From Lophius americanus (taxonomy: Eukaryota; Chordata; Actinopteri; Lophiiformes; Lophiidae): a stretch of DNA of 64,000 nucleotides. The notes under the pieces are model-generated. The model ran no database searches, was not told where the DNA came from, and saw nothing but the letters and a program-made list of their open reading frames with translations. Location of the stretch: the NCBI GenBank assembly GCA_037951165.1, contig JBBDHG010000135.1, positions 2,910,001 to 2,974,000 on the forward strand, given 5' to 3'. Each line of letters starts with the position of its first letter. Positions within the stretch are counted from its first letter, which is position 1. Of the stretch, positions 11,817 through 23,700 are shown piece by piece. A program made the translations under genes and the position numbers.

Positions 11817-13198
11817 TTGTGGTCACCATAGAAACAGATTTAAAAAGTCAGTTTTTAATATGTTAACAGTTCAAAATACACAGGGTCACGCCCTTCCACT
11901 GCATTGATGACTGATCAGTGGGCGAGAGCGTCTCAGAAGCTCCCCTGGCGGTACCGCAGGTATAAACCGAAGATAGGTTGGTTATAGGATAATATATCAA
12001 CATGAATATTGGTTTTACAACAACAGTAAAGTATTTTTTTTTTACAGCTATAAATACATTTTTCTTTGAGAGCTTTCACAACGATCAAAGTGTATGCCAC
12101 TGTTTGTACGCTGAAAGTGAATGACACACTCGAGTTGTGTTATAAAAAACACACACGCTCGCATAATTACAACGTCATACACACACAGGCACATTTACTT
12201 TGCAGGGCCAGGGCCAAGCGCACTTATACACATACACACACACACACGTGCATACACATACCCAATACATAAAGGCACAAGGTATTGCTAATGTTGAGGA
12301 CGCGTTATAACATGATCTTGACGTATTTGACCCCCTATCAACCTTCACGCGTCCTTTTTGTCCTCCTCACAGTAAAAAACTCCTTCTTGAAGAAAAAGAA
12401 CATGCACAAAATAAAACACCCACAAGTAAGGAGGAAGCAAAAGCTACAGGTCTACAGTACCAACAAAGGTACACCATTTGGTATTTTAGCGCGGACAAAC
12501 ACGCTCAGGTCAGCTGACGTGCGAGACTCCTGAAAACAGAGAGCTCATCAACGCGTACAAATCTTAGAAAAACGCAGAGAGGGTCGTGTAAAAAAAGAGC
12601 GGGAATAATGAGGAAGGGGGAGTGAAAGATATGGGCAAGCCGGCGGTGCGAAATCCGTCACAGACCTAACGACTTCATCTCAGCGGGCGTCCGCCGGACT
12701 CATGAATAGCAAGAGTTAAGACACACCCATCTCTCCCGGTGACTTTTTTCAAGTACTAAATCTGTTCCTACTGTTTTTGCTCCGCCTGACACAAAGAATC
12801 AGTTTCAGGTCAGACAAGGGTGAAGAGTTCACTGGACAGGAGGAGAATCACGTAGGGGTCGTGAGCTGCTGTGGGATCCAACATGGACCAATAACGTCAG
12901 AGGAGTTGGAGCAAGTGAACTTGCGTCGGCGGGGGCAGCGGTGATCTGACTGGGCCGACAGGAAGGCGGAGACAGAGATCTGTGCCATCTTTCAATGGCC
13001 TCAGCCTCAAATAGTAGCAGCTGGACAAAATGTTCCCTGGACACATAAACATATCCACACAACAAATCCGCCACAATGCACCCCCTCCTCCTCCTCTTCC
13101 TCCTTTTCCTCCAACGTTTGGGATCAGAAATCTCAGTCAGATTTCTTCCCTGCCAGCAAAGCCTCCTCGCATCCCGCATGTCTCCTCCGTTGTCTACA

Positions 13199-14792
13199 TT
13201 ACCAGCCTATCAGGTTGGCTTTGGCCTTTTCTGTCAGCTTGCGGACGCGTCCCTTTGAGGAGGTGCCAAAAGTGATTGATGAGTCCTCAAATAGCAGCTG
13301 CCTCTGCTCCTCCTCCGAATCCTCCTCCATGTACCAGGCAGAGCGCCGCCCCTGATTACGTGTGCGCATCGACCCTCCTGCCCCGTCCCCGTCCCCGTCC
13401 CCTTCCCCGTCCCCTTCCCCGTCCCCGTCCCCTTCCCCTTCCTCATCCTCATCCTCCACCTCCTCCTCCTCCTCCTTTGGAGATTCCTTCCGACTGGACC
13501 GATGAGAGGCAGCTTTAGCAGGAGGCGTGATCTCGTCGTTGGCTCTTCTGCTGCTCCTCCGCAGCGGCGAAGGTTCAGGTGAGTCAGCGGGAGGAGCTGC
13601 TTCTTCCGGTCTCACCACTCGGGGGCGTCCACGGCGTCTGGGCGGCGACGCCATGCCGGAGTCTGATAACGCAGATGTTTCCTGAGCGGAAGAAGCCCCG
13701 CCCTCGTCTCCCGTTGATTGGTCAAGCTCATCATCTGGGGTGGAGCTCCTGCGGCCGCTGCTCCTTACGTCCTCCAGCTCCTGCTTGCTCTTCCTGCCCC
13801 TCTTCTTGCCAGGAGGGCGACCTCGAGGTCTCGAAGGACTCCCTGGAGTCACGGCTTCTGGAGAACTTACTGGCAGGTCCACTTTGGATTTCCGTCCCTT
13901 CTTCCCAACGCTTAGGGTCACATGACTACTGTGGCCATTCAGGTGGACTGTGTTCTGAGGTGAAGGACTTCTGGGACGGCCTGGGTGGAACAAAAGTAAG
14001 AAAACATACATTAACAGCAGAACAGTAACAGTAAGTGTGTATTTTCCTGGCGTTACTCATTAACAAGGTCACGTCTGTGTCACTCTCTCACCAGTTGTGT
14101 GTCGCATTGGAGGCTTGACTTTCCTCCGCCTGCTCCCTCCACTACTACTTTCTGTGGCCAGAGAGGGCGTCACCTTTTCAGGAGCTGGCGGCGCTGAAGC
14201 GGACACAGAGTTGTGAGTCCTCAGCGAGCGGGTAGACTCTGAAAACACAACAGAAAGGGTGAAATTCTTAATATTACTTTCTTGCCGAGAGTCAAATGAG
14301 CAAATTTTACGCTCTCTCATTTATGAGGCCCCCAGTTGCTTAGCTTAGGATAAATCCTGAAAACAGGGGTCTAGCATGCCTCGGTCTGAAGAGAACTTAA
14401 ATTAACTGAAAACTGACGTGAAAAAAAAGTAGTTTTGCCCGGGATAGAAACCAAGCTGGGCGCGGTAACTTCCTGGTGTCTTGATGTCACTGTGAGGTTG
14501 TCACTTACAAGCCTGCAGTAAAGATTGAAGAAGACTGTGATAAAGATTGTGAGTGATCTCACCTGCCGGGCTCTGTGTGTTGCTCGAGGTGCTTTGTGAC
14601 GAGGAGGGAGTGTTTATAGAATGGCGTGCTGCACTCCGTGTTCGCCCTGCAGCCGGCGTGTCTGCCTTTCCATTAACGAGTGGAGGCGTCTGTTTGGGTG
14701 TTACGCTCTGCCTTTGAGAGGGTCGTGAAGGAGCTGGTGACGGCTCCTTTTTACCGGTCACCCTAGATGATACACGTCTTTTCCTCTCTGGG
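13199..14792 (-). CDS. phip: phip exons 38-40: basic/acidic C-terminal tail and stop
   Basis: Exons are 14792-14563, 14238-14092 and 13980-13199 (residues 1471-1856). Exon 38 is Ser/Thr/Pro-rich and opens with the conserved SPERKRR. Exon 40 has AT-hook-like cores (RPRGRPPGKKRGRK and RRRGRPRVV), an acidic glycine-rich tract coded by a GGGGAC/GGGGAA repeat, and the conserved end MRTRNQGRRSAWY, then DSEEEQRQLLFED and KANLIGW. The acidic tract is longer and more repetitive than I recall for mammals. Phases are 1, 1, stop. Confidence 0.93.
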
Positions 14793-17700
14793 CTGCAGAC
14801 GCAGGATGGATGGAAAGAAAATATGAGTAGTGAAGGAGCCAGAAATTTAAAAAAAATAAAACTCCATTCTTTTACCTGGATGCAGCGCTGCTGCCTGGCG
14901 ATTCACTCATCTTCCTCCTCTTCATGCCGTGCCGTGTCTGTCTCTCCGTGGTGTGGCGTGTTTGTCTGTCGTTGCTTCGTCTGGTCAGTTTGCCCGTCAG
15001 CCCGTGGATGGCCTTGTAGTCCGCCAGGATGGCGCTGACATGCTCTTCAAACAGAGCTGACAGCCTCAGACTCATGCTGTAGATCTGGAGACGTGATGAA
15101 GGAAGCACTGATTCAACCATCTACACTCAGCTTAATGCTTCCTGCTGTTACAGTCTGTGTGTGTGTGTGTGTGTGTGTCCGTGTTTGTGAGGATGTATGA
15201 GTTTGTGTGCTCAGTGTGTTAGTGAAAGGAATCTCACCCTAGACTTCTTACTGGGCGTGTAAGCTTTGGAATTACTGAAAATGAGGCGGACATCTTTGCA
15301 GAGCTCTATGGGAGATGAGTACTTTCCTTCGGTCAGCGTGTTGAGAACGGTGCCAAAGTCCATTGGCGAGTCGACGATTTGTAGGTAGTCCTGAAGGAGA
15401 TAGAGGTAAATGTAAGGATATTTCAATAGGAGGTTCAAAAGATTGAGAACTCAGTAACAGCAGAGGAGAGAGAGAGACAAACTGGTATGCAGGGACAATC
15501 CGAGTGTTGAATACACTTTCATTTATCTCGCCAAAACAGATTATGAATATTAATACAACTGGATCAAGGATGTGAAGAGTTTTTGCTTGGGTACCGGGTA
15601 CTCTTGTAGGTCCACAGGTTCTCTGAAGGGTTCAGAGTCTTCACACTGAAAGATGAGATCCAGCAGCTCTTTGCAACGTCCCCTCCATGCTTGAGGGTCG
15701 TATGAGTGGGGTCGCGCTCGCAGTTGGCGCTTCATCGGTTTACGACCCTTCACACACACACAAAGGAGGTTAACATATTATATGATAATAATAATAATAA
15801 TAATATTTTACCAACTGGTACAGAACCAGGTTGTTTAGATGCTGGATTTCGGTGGAGCAGTTTCTCATGAAAGATCTTAGCCGTTATTTGGGTTTTGACT
15901 ATTTGACTATTCTAGTCAAGGTTTATTTGACTCAAATCCTGGGAATTTTAGTTAACGAAACAAAATATTTTACAATAGCTTTTTACAAAGATTTACATTT
16001 TACAAAGATTTGCTCACACTGGTCAATCTAGTGTGTTCTGTTCTGTGTGTGTGATTCTGATTCTGCCCCTCACTCAACCTCGCTGCACACCACTGAGCGA
16101 CGAGGATCCAACCTCAGTCAAAACAAAACTGACCCACATGCAGCAAAATTCAGATAAAATAAAAAGACAATTTTACTACTATGGAAAATTTTTGTACAAC
16201 AAACAATATTTCTTTGTCTTTAGTCACAGTTAGTGTTTAATGACACTGTTCTTGTTTAATAGCATTCTATCTTTATTATTTTCCTATTTTTTTAATATGT
16301 TTTTATCATACACTACTCAAAAAAATAAAGCAAACACATAATCATCACAGTGTAACTCCAAGTCAATCACACCTCTGGGATATCAAACTGTTCAGTCAGG
16401 AAGTTTAGTGATTGTGAATAAATGTCACCTGCTGTTGTGCAAATGGGAGAGACAACTGGCGGAAAGTAGAGGCAATTTGCGAGACAAACCCTATTAAGGA
16501 ATGGTTTTGCAAGAATTGGCCACAGACCATTTTTCTCGGCTACTTTTGCATTTTTCCACTGCCCTCGCCACTAGTGGTAGCATGAGGCGGTATCTGCAGC
16601 CCACAGACGCTGCTCACGTAGTGAAGCTCCTCCAGGACGGCACATCCATATGCATCATGGTCACAAGGTTTGCCTTGTCTCTCAGCACAGTGTCAAGAGA
16701 ATGGAGGAGTTACCAGAAGAAAGGCCAGTACACCAGGAGAGGTGAAGGGCGCCGTAGGAGCGCCACAACCCAGCAGCAGGACCGCTATCTGCTCCTTTGT
16801 GCAAAGAGAAACAGGAGGAACACTGCCAGAGCCCTACAGTATTGCCTCCAGCAGACCACTTGTGTGCATGTTTCTGCCCAAACTGTCAGAAACAGACTCC
16901 ATGAGGGTGGCATTAGGGCCCAATGTCCACAAGTGAGGCCTGTGCTGGAAGCCCGGAACTATGCAGCCCGATTGGCATTTGCCAGAGAACATCAGAATTG
17001 GCAGATTCACCATTGGCGCCCTGTTCCCTTCAAATTAGAGCAGGTTCGATTATGTAACAGACGTAAGAGAGTCTAGAGACACTGCGGAGAACGTTCTGCT
17101 ACCTGCAACATCCTCCAGCGTGACCGGCTTGGCCTTGGGTCAGTGATGATCTGGGGAGCCATATCCTTGGAGGGCCGCACAGACCTCCACATGTTAGCCA
17201 GGTGTACCGTGACTGCTGTTAGGTACCGGGATGAGATCCTCAGACCCATTGTCAGACCATCTGATGGAGTAATAGGCCCTGGGTTCTATCTGGTGCATGA
17301 CAATGCCCGGCCTCATGTGGCTGGAGTGTGTCAGTAGTTTCTGGATGATGAAGGCATTGACGGTAATGCTTGGACCGCTGTTCCCAAGACCTGAATCTAA
17401 TCGAGCACCTCTGGGACATCATGTATTGTTTTATCCACAATACATGGATGCCCCACAGACTGCCCAGGAGCTGACTGATGCCCTGATCCAGGTTTGGGGG
17501 GATATCCCCCAGGAGACTATCCGTCTTCTTATCAGGAGCATGCCCAGACGTTGTAGGGAGTGCATACAGGGATGTGGAGGCCATACACATTACTGAGTCA
17601 CATTAGGAGTTGTCTTGAAGAAATTCACAAAAGTTGGATCAGCCTTGTATCTAATTTCTCCACTTTGATTTTGAGTATGATTCTGAATCCAGTCCTCAAT

Positions 17701-20700
17701 GGGTTAATTGTTTTAGTTTCCATTGATCGTTCTTTCGTTATTTTGTTCTCAACAAATTACACTATGTAATCAATAAAGATTTTCAACTGTTAGTTTCATT
17801 CTTCCAGATCTGGGATGTGTGATATAAGTGTTCCCTTTATGTTTTTGAGAAGTGTATTTTCTGGTCTTAGACAAACATCTTTGGAATCTGGTACGAATTA
17901 TATTTTTACATGTTTCTACCCTCCAAAATGTTTATTTGTGTGTATTTAAACTTCATTTAAACTGTATATAAAGCCCTTTGGGGGGAATTTCTTGTATGAA
18001 AGGTGCATCACAAATAAAGTTATTATCATCATAAAAATAAAGGTTATGGTTAGGATGTCTGGCGAGCCTACTTTATGGTTTCGTGTTGATGTTCCAGGAG
18101 TGTTGGTATCTTCATCTTCCTCCTCCTCATCCTAAAAAGAAGGAAAAATAAATAATTGTGGAACATATTGTACTACAGGATGCACTGCAGCAACATATTG
18201 TATTATTTCAACTTTTGATTCAACAATTAACAGTTTTTTTAAATAGAATAAAAATTTCACATCATCTGATGTCGTCGTAATCAATACGATATTCCAATTA
18301 GAATTCACAGCGAATTTTGGAATTAAGATGAAGATTCTGCAAAATACCGAAAATAAACTTCTTTTTTACAAACTGCATAAGTACTGTCATTAATATCGGT
18401 AATTAATTAGAATGAAAAGAGGAATGTTAGTGACGGTTTTAGACAGTGTAAACGTGTGGATGAAGGGGCTCACCTCGTCTTCAGAGTCGGAGAAGGTGGC
18501 CTTCTTCATGGTTTTGTAGAGGGGCATGATATCGGTCAGACTTTGGTCCCTGGAAAATAAAAAAGATGGAAGGATGAGTGAAATGATCCCATATTTGACA
18601 GTAAACAGTTTTGTTTTATGACGTAGCTCACGACAAAAACTGAATGGGTTTATTAAGACTTTGTTAATAAATGAATTGAAGTCATTTGAGATGATTTTCC
18701 GGTAAACAGCACACAGGCTTTTGAATTCATGACAAAACACTCACTTCATGAACTGCAGCATGAGGTCAGAGACAAACTTGGCCGTAGTGACGATGAAGGA
18801 TCCGGGCTCATTGAACGTTTGGGTGTTGTGTTCAATGTAACGAACCTCCCACATCAGAGAGGACAGCCGTCTGGAGAGGAAAGGCAAACCTGCTGATTTT
18901 GTGACTGACTTATTTCACTCACACAAGCTCACACACACATGCACACACACCCATAGTCTCTTCTGCTATCTTACTTGAACACGCCCTGTTGAGATTTACC
19001 TGTAGAAGCGGTTGACGAGCCTTTGGCGTATGGTGCTGAGGTCAGTCACGTAGGAGACGACTGTGCAGTATGTGGGGTAAGCCTGTAGGTCCACTGGGAA
19101 GGCAAATGGTGCGGCGACATCTGGTGGTGTAAAAGTGGATGAGATACAGAAGAGATTATTGCTTTGAAAGCGTCTGTTATAAAAGAACATTAGTGCATTT
19201 ATTGTCCATTTAAGTGAAAATTTTAAGCATCTCCTCACTTTTCACCTTAATCGATATTAAGTTTTAGCTGATTATTTATCAATTATTTTGAATCTTCATG
19301 GTATAGCCCCGTTACATCGCTGACCTCAGATGGACTGAGACCAAGGGGGGGACCAGCATTCAGAATTAAAGCCGCTCAGTTTTGGAACTCCCTGCTTGAG
19401 GCTTGAAAAACCAGGGACTTCATTTAAAATTTCATCAAAGGCTTGATTAATTCTTGTGCGTGATTTTATTCCCAGCGTGTCTTATCTGTTCCTATTTGTT
19501 AATTGCTGCTGATGTTATAACCAACATGTGTTTCAAAAACTTATTTTCTATTTTTTTTGTTTTATTCCTACCTCTAATCTCTTTTTACTTTTTCTTTAGT
19601 GTTTATTTTGCTCCATCCTATTAGGTTTAATCCGGTTTTAACTGTTTGAAACCCCTTGTGACTAGATAGTTACAGAAAATTATTATTATTATAATTATAG
19701 TCTGGAACCCTCGCCACAGTTGTACTTCAATGAAAAATGACACACAGAAAGATGTTATTAAAAATTTCCAAATCCCAATTAAATGCTCAAAATACAGTAA
19801 TTATTTTTTAATCTCCAAATGTAAAGTCAAGCGATAGACACACCCCTTCTATAAAATGCTTCCATAAGATTCTAATAACTTTCAAATGTCGTGTATGTGA
19901 ATAAAAATACTGACCTCACACATGCATGTATTTCTTTAATTCTATTAATCTTACCTGAACTAGCATTTATTATTTTAGCACCACTAGGTGCTGCTTAAAG
20001 AGCAGCATGAGGCGACTGAGGGAGAAGTAAGAATTCTGCATGTTGATGATGGTCACTAGAAGGCGCCCTCTGTCCAACTTTCTACCAGCAGGACTGCAGC
20101 AACACCAAGACTGTGCCTAACATGACATTACATCACTTAGCAGGAATTCAAGCAAGCGAATGTGACTTAGCGCGTTAGAGGCGTATTTCCTGTGACATTT
20201 GATCCTGACCCCGGTGGGCTCCAGCTGATGAGACCAGAATCGTGACTCGTATTGATTCGTGGAGACATGCTGCCACTGTTTTGTGAGAAATGTGCCCTCG
20301 TGGCTGAGCACGATCACACCTTACACCACATCCCTGCTTACACCACATGAGCGGAATTCGCGCGGGTTTGATGACGTCATACCGAGTGTGCAGAGCTGGT
20401 CGATGGCTTTGATGATTCTTTCGCACTCCTCTATGCGTGTGCGGCAGCCCCACTCCCCGTCCATCGGGACGTACAGCAGCTCTCTCAGTTCCTCTTCAAC
20501 CAGCGGGACACTCAAGCCCAACTCATCAGGGAACGTAGCTGCACGGGGAGACGCAGACAGGAAAATCACTCAAAATGATCAAATTGTGAAGGAATTCCAC
20601 AGGAATGTATCAAGAAAGAAAGATTGTTTTTCATCTGCTGTTGTGTGGGGAGTGCTGGAGACTTACCATCGTCAGGAATAGGCTCCATATCCCAAGGACT

Positions 20701-23700
20701 CATCTTCTCGGTGTCTCCGTTATCCCAGCTGGATGAGAGTGGGTGATAGAATGAATATCATCATCATCAACATCATATCACCTGTGTGTTTTGTACAGGT
20801 GACATATGTGGAGCACCAACAGTCTTTAGTGGACGTCATTCTCTCTCACCGGTTTTCAAATAAGGTTTGATCACGTCTGTTCGGTTCTGACAAGTAAGGT
20901 AATTCAAACGGACAAACTTTCCGACTGGGATGTCAATTGTAATGAAAGTCCACCAATAGCAGAAGAAAGGGCAGCGTTAGCCGTCGTTAATAATTCAAAG
21001 TGCCACGCAGTGCTGCTCTATCAGGCTGCTACCAGAGGACGTGTCAGTGGAATAATCACTATGAGATGTTTGTCTAAAGACAACTGGAACTGGTCACTGA
21101 TGCCTGTAAACCTTTATAACCAAACAGTTTGTTAGTGGGAGAAGTCAGCTTTCAAACAGTGCCAGGTCGGACTCACGAGGATCCCAAGAGCCCAACGACC
21201 CAGTAGACATAGTGGGAACCAAGTTTTTTACAGTTTTTGTAATAGTAACCAACAGGAGTGAATCTGAAAATCAATAGTTAAAAAGAGATCTCACAGGAAC
21301 TTAGCCATAACAAATTGGTAAATATTTTAGCTTGTGTGTTTTATGATTGTGCAAAGAACAAGAAACAAGTCTTAAGGGCGAGAAAATGATGACGCTGATT
21401 TGTGTGATTTCGGTCTTCAAACCATCCAGTTTGTGTAAAGGCTTAATCCTGTTTGGGCTTCCAGTCAGTTTGAGCCTCAAACTGAATCTTATCTGTATTT
21501 CAATAAAACCCACAGAGTCAACAATTCAAGATCGCTATCACACTTGCAAGGAATTTAGTCACCAAATCACCTATACCGTATGTTTTTGGACTGTGGGAGG
21601 AAGCGGGAGCGCCCGAAAGAACAACAAACAAGGAGACGTTTCTGAATCTACCTTCGTGTCTGAATACATGTTTTCATTTCTGCCTCTCTGTGTCCTGTCA
21701 CTTGTTGGGACTCGGGGAAACATCAGCAGTGTGTGTCTCTGTCTAAGACAACTGATGGCCTAACTCATGCATTTTCCACGTCACAGACGTGGAAAAGCAC
21801 TTGTGTACTACTTGTGATAAGTTGTGATCATACCAGACGTTGTAGCAGAGAAACAGGCTGTCAGGGTAATGAGGTTGGTAGGGTTCCAGGCTCTCGATGG
21901 TCCCAAACCACCAGGCATCGTCAATCACTGACCGAAACCTGTCACCTACGTCCACACATCACAGGTAGGTAAGAACATATAAGAAAACAACTGTTGGCCT
22001 CAGGAACCATGGTAGGAAATATATGTGGTATGTACAGTATTTGGTATTCTGTGAGTTTCTAGCCAAAGTAAACATGGCCGACCTATACTCCACTGCCTCT
22101 TCCTGGCGTTGTCAAACTGCTGCCGCAGAACCAGGAAGTCGATGACATCAGGCATGTCGTGGTATCTGCACCAAGACAAAAACATAGACCACTCAAAGAC
22201 TGGCTCATTGCAATAAAGCGTAGAAACAGTAAAATAACCTCTGTAACGGTCTAGAATATTTATGTGAGACATTTACATGTACATAAAACTGTGAGTAGAA
22301 GCTTGCCTTTCCCATTACGGTCTTTTACGGTATTGATTGGATTAATGGTTTTAGGAGTGCTTCCACATGAAGATGACAAATAATTGCGTAAAACAAATAT
22401 TCATGCTGCTGTCACTCCTACTTCATTTAGTTCTTTTGACTTTCATTCAGGTCAAATTACATTGAAACCTCCTCTGAACCAAAGTCTGGATCAAGCAGGT
22501 GGACTTGGTCCGGATCAAACTGAGCCATAACAGCTCGGTTCACTGGCACTGTGTTTGAAAGTGCTTTTAGTTCAGACTTTTACAGGAAGTTAAAGCAGAC
22601 TTTATTTTGTTTAACGCCAATAAACCAATGATTAAAAAACAAACAGATGTTCAAAATGAGCCACGGCAGAACATTGGGAGAACAGGAGACGGAGTATTTT
22701 AAAGTTATCGGAAATGGCAAAAATACACAACATCTTTAAGCACTTGCGTATAAAAAGACTGTGGTGAAAGTGTCAGGCTTTTCAGCATCCAGTAAAAGTG
22801 AAATGTGCTCAAAGTATGAAAGTACAAACTAGCTCCTATTTTTTCATATAGTGATAGGAAACTTTCTTTTAACATCTATTACTGTTATTAACAGGCGGAG
22901 AATTTACTCAGAAAGAACGACCATTAAGTAGAGAAAAACAATGTGGCCAGATATCCGCTGACATCACTTTAATCCGTGCTGGAGTTTCTCCCACGTTTCT
23001 TCTCTTGTGTTTTATTTCTGTTTCATTTATAGTGTCTTGTTTAAACTCCTGTGTGAGATATGCACTGATGGATACACTGATGGAATGTTTTTTTCTGTGT
23101 GTCATTCTCCCTCTGTTAAGGCTGAAATCATAATATAGTCTTAATGTCAGGACACAATGATGCAAATTAAAATGATCTACTAAGGAGTCTGATTAGGAAA
23201 TGTAAGGCGTAGAAAAGTAGCGATGTTTGTGATACATGTAGGGAGTAAAAGTAAAATGCTTTCAGATAAATAAATACAGATGCCAATAAACTCTACTCAA
23301 GGACAGTATACAGTATTTGTACTTTGATACTGTCCACCGCTGATTGAGATATAGTCTGATGAAGTAGACAAGAGTGGACGCAAGGAGACGGTGAAACTTT
23401 CAATTCATTAAGAGAAAAAGATGTCTGCTGAGTTGAAAGGCACAATCATGTCAGATGCATGCCGGTCAACATCCCATCAATCATCCATCATCCATCAATC
23501 AAGTATAGGGAGACTCAGCCCGTGTCCATGAGGATGGCAGCACATTGGTATGCCTTGAAAAGTGCTTTTCAGTGGGAACCAAAACAAATTTGACTAAATG
23601 AAAACAAGGTAAAAAAAAAAACCGAAACCTTGTTTCAAACAATGAGGTGTGAATGTAGACGAAGGAGACGCATGCTGTTGTTTACATAGGCAAAGAGTTT

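Larger units (their letters stand above)
10200..13198 (-). other. phip: Presumed phip 3' untranslated region
   Basis: No splice-paired exon or coding motif is visible between the phip stop at 13199 and 10200. A tandem AATAAATAAA on the minus strand at 10215-10224 is the best polyadenylation candidate and would give a UTR of about 3 kb. The stretch contains a TG repeat (11792-11816) and a CA-rich run near 12227-12247. The long 3' UTR is inferred; nearer signals could be used. Confidence 0.4.

Noticed and set aside
13030..14028. Several plus-strand open frames opposite phip exon 40
   Set aside because: They are complements of the acidic and basic low-complexity code of exon 40 (proline- and arginine-rich shadows).
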